Origin: Cryptosporangium phraense
GTDB lineage: Bacteria > Actinomycetota > Actinomycetes > Mycobacteriales > Cryptosporangiaceae
Reading direction: 5' to 3'
Assembly: GCF_006912135.1 (NCBI RefSeq)
Contig: NZ_VIRS01000002.1
Coordinates: forward strand, 186,001-250,000
Length of the DNA: 64,000 bases
Shown here: one piece after another, positions 61,030 to 64,000 of the stretch
Position numbering within the stretch: position 1 is the stretch's first letter
Layout of the letters: each line of letters starts with the position of its first letter
The notes under the pieces: model-generated
Told to the model about the DNA's origin: nothing
What the model saw: only the letters and a program-made list of their open reading frames with translations
Database searches by the model: none
Made by a program: the position numbers and the translations under genes

Positions 61030-62747
61030 GACAGCAGCCCGAGCGGGCTCGGCGCCGGATACCCCAGCGTCATCCCGTCCGCGTCGGCTGTGACCTCGGG
61101 GCGGAACGGCGGCAACTGCGCCTGCACCCACTGACGCAGCGCTCCGGCTCCCGGTGTGCCGGCCGCGACCCGGTCGCCGTCGAACGCGGTGATCCGCGCG
61201 TACCGGCGCACGCTGTACGGGCCGATCTCGCCGGGCACCGACGGCAGCTCGGCCAGCGTGAAGCGGTGCCCGCCGGCCAGGTACGTCAGCACGGTCAGCA
61301 GGCGCCCGTCGACGTCGCCGTTCGCCAGACCGGCCGGGGCGACGATCGCGCGTGACGCCAGCAACGCGCGCGCGGCCGCACGTCGGCTCTGGAGGTCGTC
61401 CGCGAAAGCGTGCTCGTAGGCGGGGACCGACGTCACGAGGAGCCGGACCTCGGTCCGGTCGAAGCGGGCGAGCGGCACCGACCGGCGCCAGGCGGCCTCG
61501 GCGGCCGGGGGCGAGCCGGGCGCCGGAGGCGACCCGAGCAGCAGCGCGGTCGTCGCACCACCGACCCGGTCGGCGTCCCGGTAGCGCAGGACGCGCGCCG
61601 GATCCGGAAGGCCGTCGCGGGCGGCGATCCAGACCGGGTCGTCGACCAGCAGCAACGCCGAACCGGCCTGGCCGCGGGCCCAGGCGACCGCCTCGGCCGG
61701 ACCGTCCGGCGTGCGCGCCTGGGCGGACGGCACCGCGAGCATCAGCGATCCACCGACGAGGACCAGCACCGTGGCCGCGGCCGCGGTCCGGAACCCGCGC
61801 CGGAGGACGCCGACCGCCTCGGCGGCGGCGTCGAACGCGGCCCCGAGGACGACGGCCGCGGCGGGCAGCGCGATCAGCAGCAGCGGGGTCCGGTTCGGAG
61901 CCGAGAGCACGGCGGCGACGACGCTCAGGAACACGACCAGCGAGAACGGCCGGAGCCAGCGCGCCACCGTGCCGAACCCGGCGCCGACCGCGACCGCGGC
62001 CACCGCGACCAGGTCCACGGCGGTCGGCTCGATCTCGCCCGCGGGCTGGCGCCCGAGCGACGCGACCAGCGTCGCCACCGCGAAGACCGCGAGCAGCGCG
62101 ACCGCGACCACCCGGGCCGCCCGGGGCCAGCCGATGCCGATGTCCCGGCCGGCCAGCAGCACCGCGACCGCGGTCACCGCGAACGGGACGACCAGCGGCG
62201 CGGTCAGCGCGGCGATCACCAGGCAGAGCAGCGCGGGCGCGGCGGCCACCCGGCGGCGGGCGTTCGGGCTGGCGAACAGCGCCGCCCCGAGCAGCCAGGG
62301 CACGGCCAGGTTCACCGGCGCGACCAGCCGGTGGGCGTCGAGCGCCCAGGGCAGCGCGGCCGTCACCACCGCGGCCAGCACGGTCGCCGGGACGCTCAGC
62401 CCGAACCGGCGGACCAGCGCCGCGGTCAGCAGCACGGTCACGACCGAGGTCAGCACCATCAGCTCGCGCGCGGCCACGACGCCGGACGTCCCGCGCACCG
62501 CGGTCCAGGCCGCGACCTGGATCGACGCGACCGCGTTCGGGGTGGCCGAGTAGCCGTCGGCGATCAGCGCCGACTCGAACCGGTCCGGAGCCGGCGACGC
62601 GAACGGCCCGGCCAGCCGCGCACCCAGGTAGGCCAGCGCGCCCGACGCGACGATCAGCGCCACCATCGGCCAGCGGCGCGGACGACGACGGGACGCGACC
62701 GTCCGCCGTGCCACCTCGTGCCGCCCGTGATACGGCGCCGAAGCCAT
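61026..62747 (-). CDS. Polytopic membrane protein, GT-C-like
   Basis: A 573-residue protein with an N-terminal basic segment, about nine to eleven transmembrane helices (WPMVALIVASGALAYLGARL first; others through about residue 360) and a soluble C-terminal half (from about 375, RTPDGPAEAVAWARG). An early extracytoplasmic loop with GPFASPAPDRFESALIADGYSATPNAV resembles the position of the acidic loop in GT-C glycosyltransferases, but no diagnostic motif is clear. I therefore do not assign activity. ATG 62747 follows GGGGGTCAGG. The frame extends further upstream without family support. Confidence 0.8.
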   Translation of the reverse strand: MASAPYHGRHEVARRTVASRRRPRRWPMVALIVASGALAYLGARLAGPFASPAPDRFESALIADGYSATPNAVASIQVAAWTAVRGTSGVVAARELMVLTSVVTVLLTAALVRRFGLSVPATVLAAVVTAALPWALDAHRLVAPVNLAVPWLLGAALFASPNARRRVAAAPALLCLVIAALTAPLVVPFAVTAVAVLLAGRDIGIGWPRAARVVAVALLAVFAVATLVASLGRQPAGEIEPTAVDLVAVAAVAVGAGFGTVARWLRPFSLVVFLSVVAAVLSAPNRTPLLLIALPAAAVVLGAAFDAAAEAVGVLRRGFRTAAAATVLVLVGGSLMLAVPSAQARTPDGPAEAVAWARGQAGSALLLVDDPVWIAARDGLPDPARVLRYRDADRVGGATTALLLGSPPAPGSPPAAEAAWRRSVPLARFDRTEVRLLVTSVPAYEHAFADDLQSRRAAARALLASRAIVAPAGLANGDVDGRLLTVLTYLAGGHRFTLAELPSVPGEIGPYSVRRYARITAFDGDRVAAGTPGAGALRQWVQAQLPPFRPEVTADADGMTLGYPAPSPLGLLS

Positions 62748-62850
62748 GCCTGACCCCCGGTACTTCGAAAAGCGGTCCCCCAGCGAGTTACATGATGAAA
62801 CCCGCGGGACCGGGGTGTGGGCGAGATCGCCGCAAGACCCCTGTTCGGGG

Positions 62851-63315
62851 TCAGTGGCCGGGCGGGTCCACGTCGTCCGGGTCGAGGCCGAGCAGGTTCG
62901 CGACCTGCTCGACGACGACGTCGTGCACCAGATCGGCGAGATCGTCGCGGTCGTAGGCCCGGGCCTCGAGCGGACGCCGGTACACGACGATCCGCGGGGG
63001 AGTGCTGCGTCCCCGGCCGCCGTCGCGCCCCGGCAGCAACCGGGCGAGCGGCACGTTGCCGTCCTCGAGCACGTCGGAGTCGTACGACGGCAGCTCCGGC
63101 GGCACGTCCTCCACCGCGAACTCGACGTCACGCAACTGGGTGGCCCACCGGGGCTCCAGGTGCTCGACCGCGTCCAGCACCAGGTCGTCGAAGATCTGCG
63201 CCCGGCTGCGGGAGAGCGGGACGGTGGCCGGCACCAGGCGACCGCGCATGCCTCGCCCGCGCCGATCACGGCGGGACGTACCGGGTCGGCGCCGGTGCTC
63301 GGCGGGGGTGGCCAT
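62851..63315 (-). CDS. Metallopeptidase-family (zincin-like) protein with degenerate motif
   Basis: A 154-residue protein of the small zincin-like family placed next to DUF3499 in actinomycetes. It has SRAQIFDDLVLDAVEHLEPRW, VEFAVEDVPPELPSYDSDVL and PPRIVVYRRPLEARAYDR. At the site where active relatives carry HExxH it reads VHDVVVEQVANLLGL, so zinc binding is doubtful. ATG 63315 lies six bases after a TATTCT box and is likely leaderless. Divergent from DUF3499, as in mycobacteria. Confidence 0.82.
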   Translation of the reverse strand: MATPAEHRRRPGTSRRDRRGRGMRGRLVPATVPLSRSRAQIFDDLVLDAVEHLEPRWATQLRDVEFAVEDVPPELPSYDSDVLEDGNVPLARLLPGRDGGRGRSTPPRIVVYRRPLEARAYDRDDLADLVHDVVVEQVANLLGLDPDDVDPPGH

Positions 63316-63370
63316 GGCAGCAGAATAATGCGTTCGTAGCGCGACACACCCTCGACACCGGCCCCGACCG

Positions 63371-63400
63371 TTGGCGCAGGAGCCCGCCGCCCGATACCGT
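63371..63400 (+). promoter_or_regulatory. Promoter of DUF3499 gene, leaderless
   Basis: TTGGCG (63371-63376) and TACCGT (63395-63400) are 18 bp apart, and the GTG start is six bases after the -10 box, so transcript and coding sequence begin together. Confidence 0.6.
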
Positions 63401-63406
63401 TCCGCC

Positions 63407-63757
63407 GTGAGGTCTCAACGGCGCTGCTCGAAGAATGGCTGCTCTCAGCCTGCGGTGGCGACGTTGACCTACGTCTACGCGGAGTCCACCGCGGTGATCG
63501 GTCCGCTCGCCGTCTCGCACGAACCGCACACCTACGACCTGTGCGACGGTCACGCCGAGCGGCTCACCGCCCCCAAGGGCTGGGACCTCGTCCGGGCCGA
63601 GGGCGACTGGGCCGCACCCCCGCCGAGCAGCGACGACCTGGCCGCGCTGGCCGACGCGGTGCGCGAGGCGGCACGCCCGGCCGCGCCCAACCCGAGCGAG
63701 GGTTCGCCCCCGGCCGGGCGGCGGGGTCATCTGCGCGCCCTACCCAATCCGCGCTGA
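63407..63757 (+). CDS. DUF3499 protein
   Basis: A 116-residue protein starting VRSQRRCSKNGCSQPAVATL, with a C-x4-C pair, and later YDLCDGHAERLTAPKGWDL, giving a second Cys-x-x-x-His site. These four ligands could hold zinc. The rest is acidic and Pro-rich. DUF3499 is a conserved actinobacterial family of unknown function, always near the phosphohexomutase gene. The frame begins earlier, but GTG 63407 directly after its promoter fits the family length. Confidence 0.88.
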   Translation: MRSQRRCSKNGCSQPAVATLTYVYAESTAVIGPLAVSHEPHTYDLCDGHAERLTAPKGWDLVRAEGDWAAPPPSSDDLAALADAVREAARPAAPNPSEGSPPAGRRGHLRALPNPR

Positions 63758-63810
63758 GCAGGCCCCGGCTAGGCTCCTCTCCAACGCATCACATCGAAGG
63801 AGCGGGCGCC

Positions 63811-64000
63811 GTGTCTTCCCATGACCTGTCCGGCCTGGTCAAGGCATACGACGTCCGGGGCGTGGTGCCGGATCCGTTCAGTGAGGACGTGGCCCGGGCA
63901 TTGGGGGCCGCGTTCGCCGGGCTGATCGCGGACGAGGGCGGTTCCCGGCTGGTCACCGCCTACGACATGCGCGAGAGCTCGGTGCCGCTGTCCCGGGCGT
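63811..64000 (+). CDS. manB: Phosphomannomutase/phosphoglucomutase, N-terminal part
   Basis: The first 63 codons of an alpha-D-phosphohexomutase: LSGLVKAYDVRGVVPD at the start, then ALGAAFAGLIADEGG and VTAYDMRESS, the usual first domain before the phosphoserine loop, which lies beyond the window. AAGGAGCGGGC precedes GTG 63811. It would supply mannose-1-phosphate to the ManC enzyme encoded 15 kb upstream. The right edge cuts the gene. Confidence 0.92.
   Translation, partial: MSSHDLSGLVKAYDVRGVVPDPFSEDVARALGAAFAGLIADEGGSRLVTAYDMRESSVPLSRA

Overview
The window is 64 kb of very G+C-rich DNA, densely coding on both strands, with GTG/TTG starts, many four-base stop/start overlaps and third positions that are almost always G or C. 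Paired WhiB regulators, sigma-D with its membrane anti-sigma factor, GuaB3, a one-piece F420 FbiC and DUF5319/DUF3499/TIGR03089 proteins place it in an actinomycete. Gene order follows two blocks known from Mycobacterium tuberculosis (groES-groEL1-whiB3-sigD-guaB2-guaB3-choD-guaA, and pmm-DUF3499-whiB2-fbiA-fbiB-manB...purE-purK-gtrA). Mycolate-type genes are absent from what is visible, and I infer a non-mycobacterial actinomycete (Cryptosporangium/Frankia/Micromonospora-like); the genus is not settled. I see no rRNA, tRNA, CRISPR array, insertion sequence or phage gene.

Layout. 1-3.1 kb: a cut lipoprotein gene, a MarR regulator divergent from an esterase, DUF72 and DUF1918 proteins. 3.3-17 kb: the heat-shock groESL operon with two CIRCE operators, whiB3, sigD-rsdA, a DUF5319 gene, a secreted S15-type hydrolase, the guanine-nucleotide genes guaB, guaB3 and guaA, a broken acetyltransferase and a ChoD-like oxidoreductase. 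17.3-19.6 kb: phosphatidylserine synthase facing an unusually long phosphatidylserine decarboxylase. 19.7-24.9 kb: an envelope-stress module of two divergent PspC-domain transcription units (a PspC/LiaF-like protein, a two-TM protein and a 29-residue membrane peptide on one side; a PspC-fused histidine kinase and its LuxR-type regulator on the other). 24.9-34.3 kb: PadR regulator, a short RelA/SpoT homologue, lipoprotein, PH-domain protein, two GtrA proteins, purK-purE, GH25 lysozyme, CoA-binding protein and UDP-glucose dehydrogenase.

34.7-40.3 kb departs from the conserved gene order: a CHAT-domain (caspase-like) protease gene overlaps an alpha/beta-hydrolase (lipase-like) gene, facing a four-TM protein. 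This protease-lipase pair is the best candidate here for a little-described system; a proteolytically triggered membrane-damaging effector is one hypothesis. 40.4-49.7 kb holds cell-surface functions (dolichol-phosphate-mannose-type transferase, a large amidase-SpoIID protein, GT4 glycosyltransferase, GDP-mannose pyrophosphorylase) and a DNA repair glycosylase. 49.7-56.2 kb gathers coenzyme F420 genes fbiB, fbiA and fbiC. 56.2-64 kb has a GAF-PAS-GAF histidine kinase, whiB2, a FUSC transporter with its MarR regulator, a membrane protein, a degenerate zincin, DUF3499 and the start of a phosphohexomutase gene.

Regulation visible in the DNA: CIRCE, palindromic operators at marR, padR and whiB2 promoters, several strong hairpin terminators, and many starts 5-8 nt behind a TANNNT box, suggesting widespread leaderless mRNAs.
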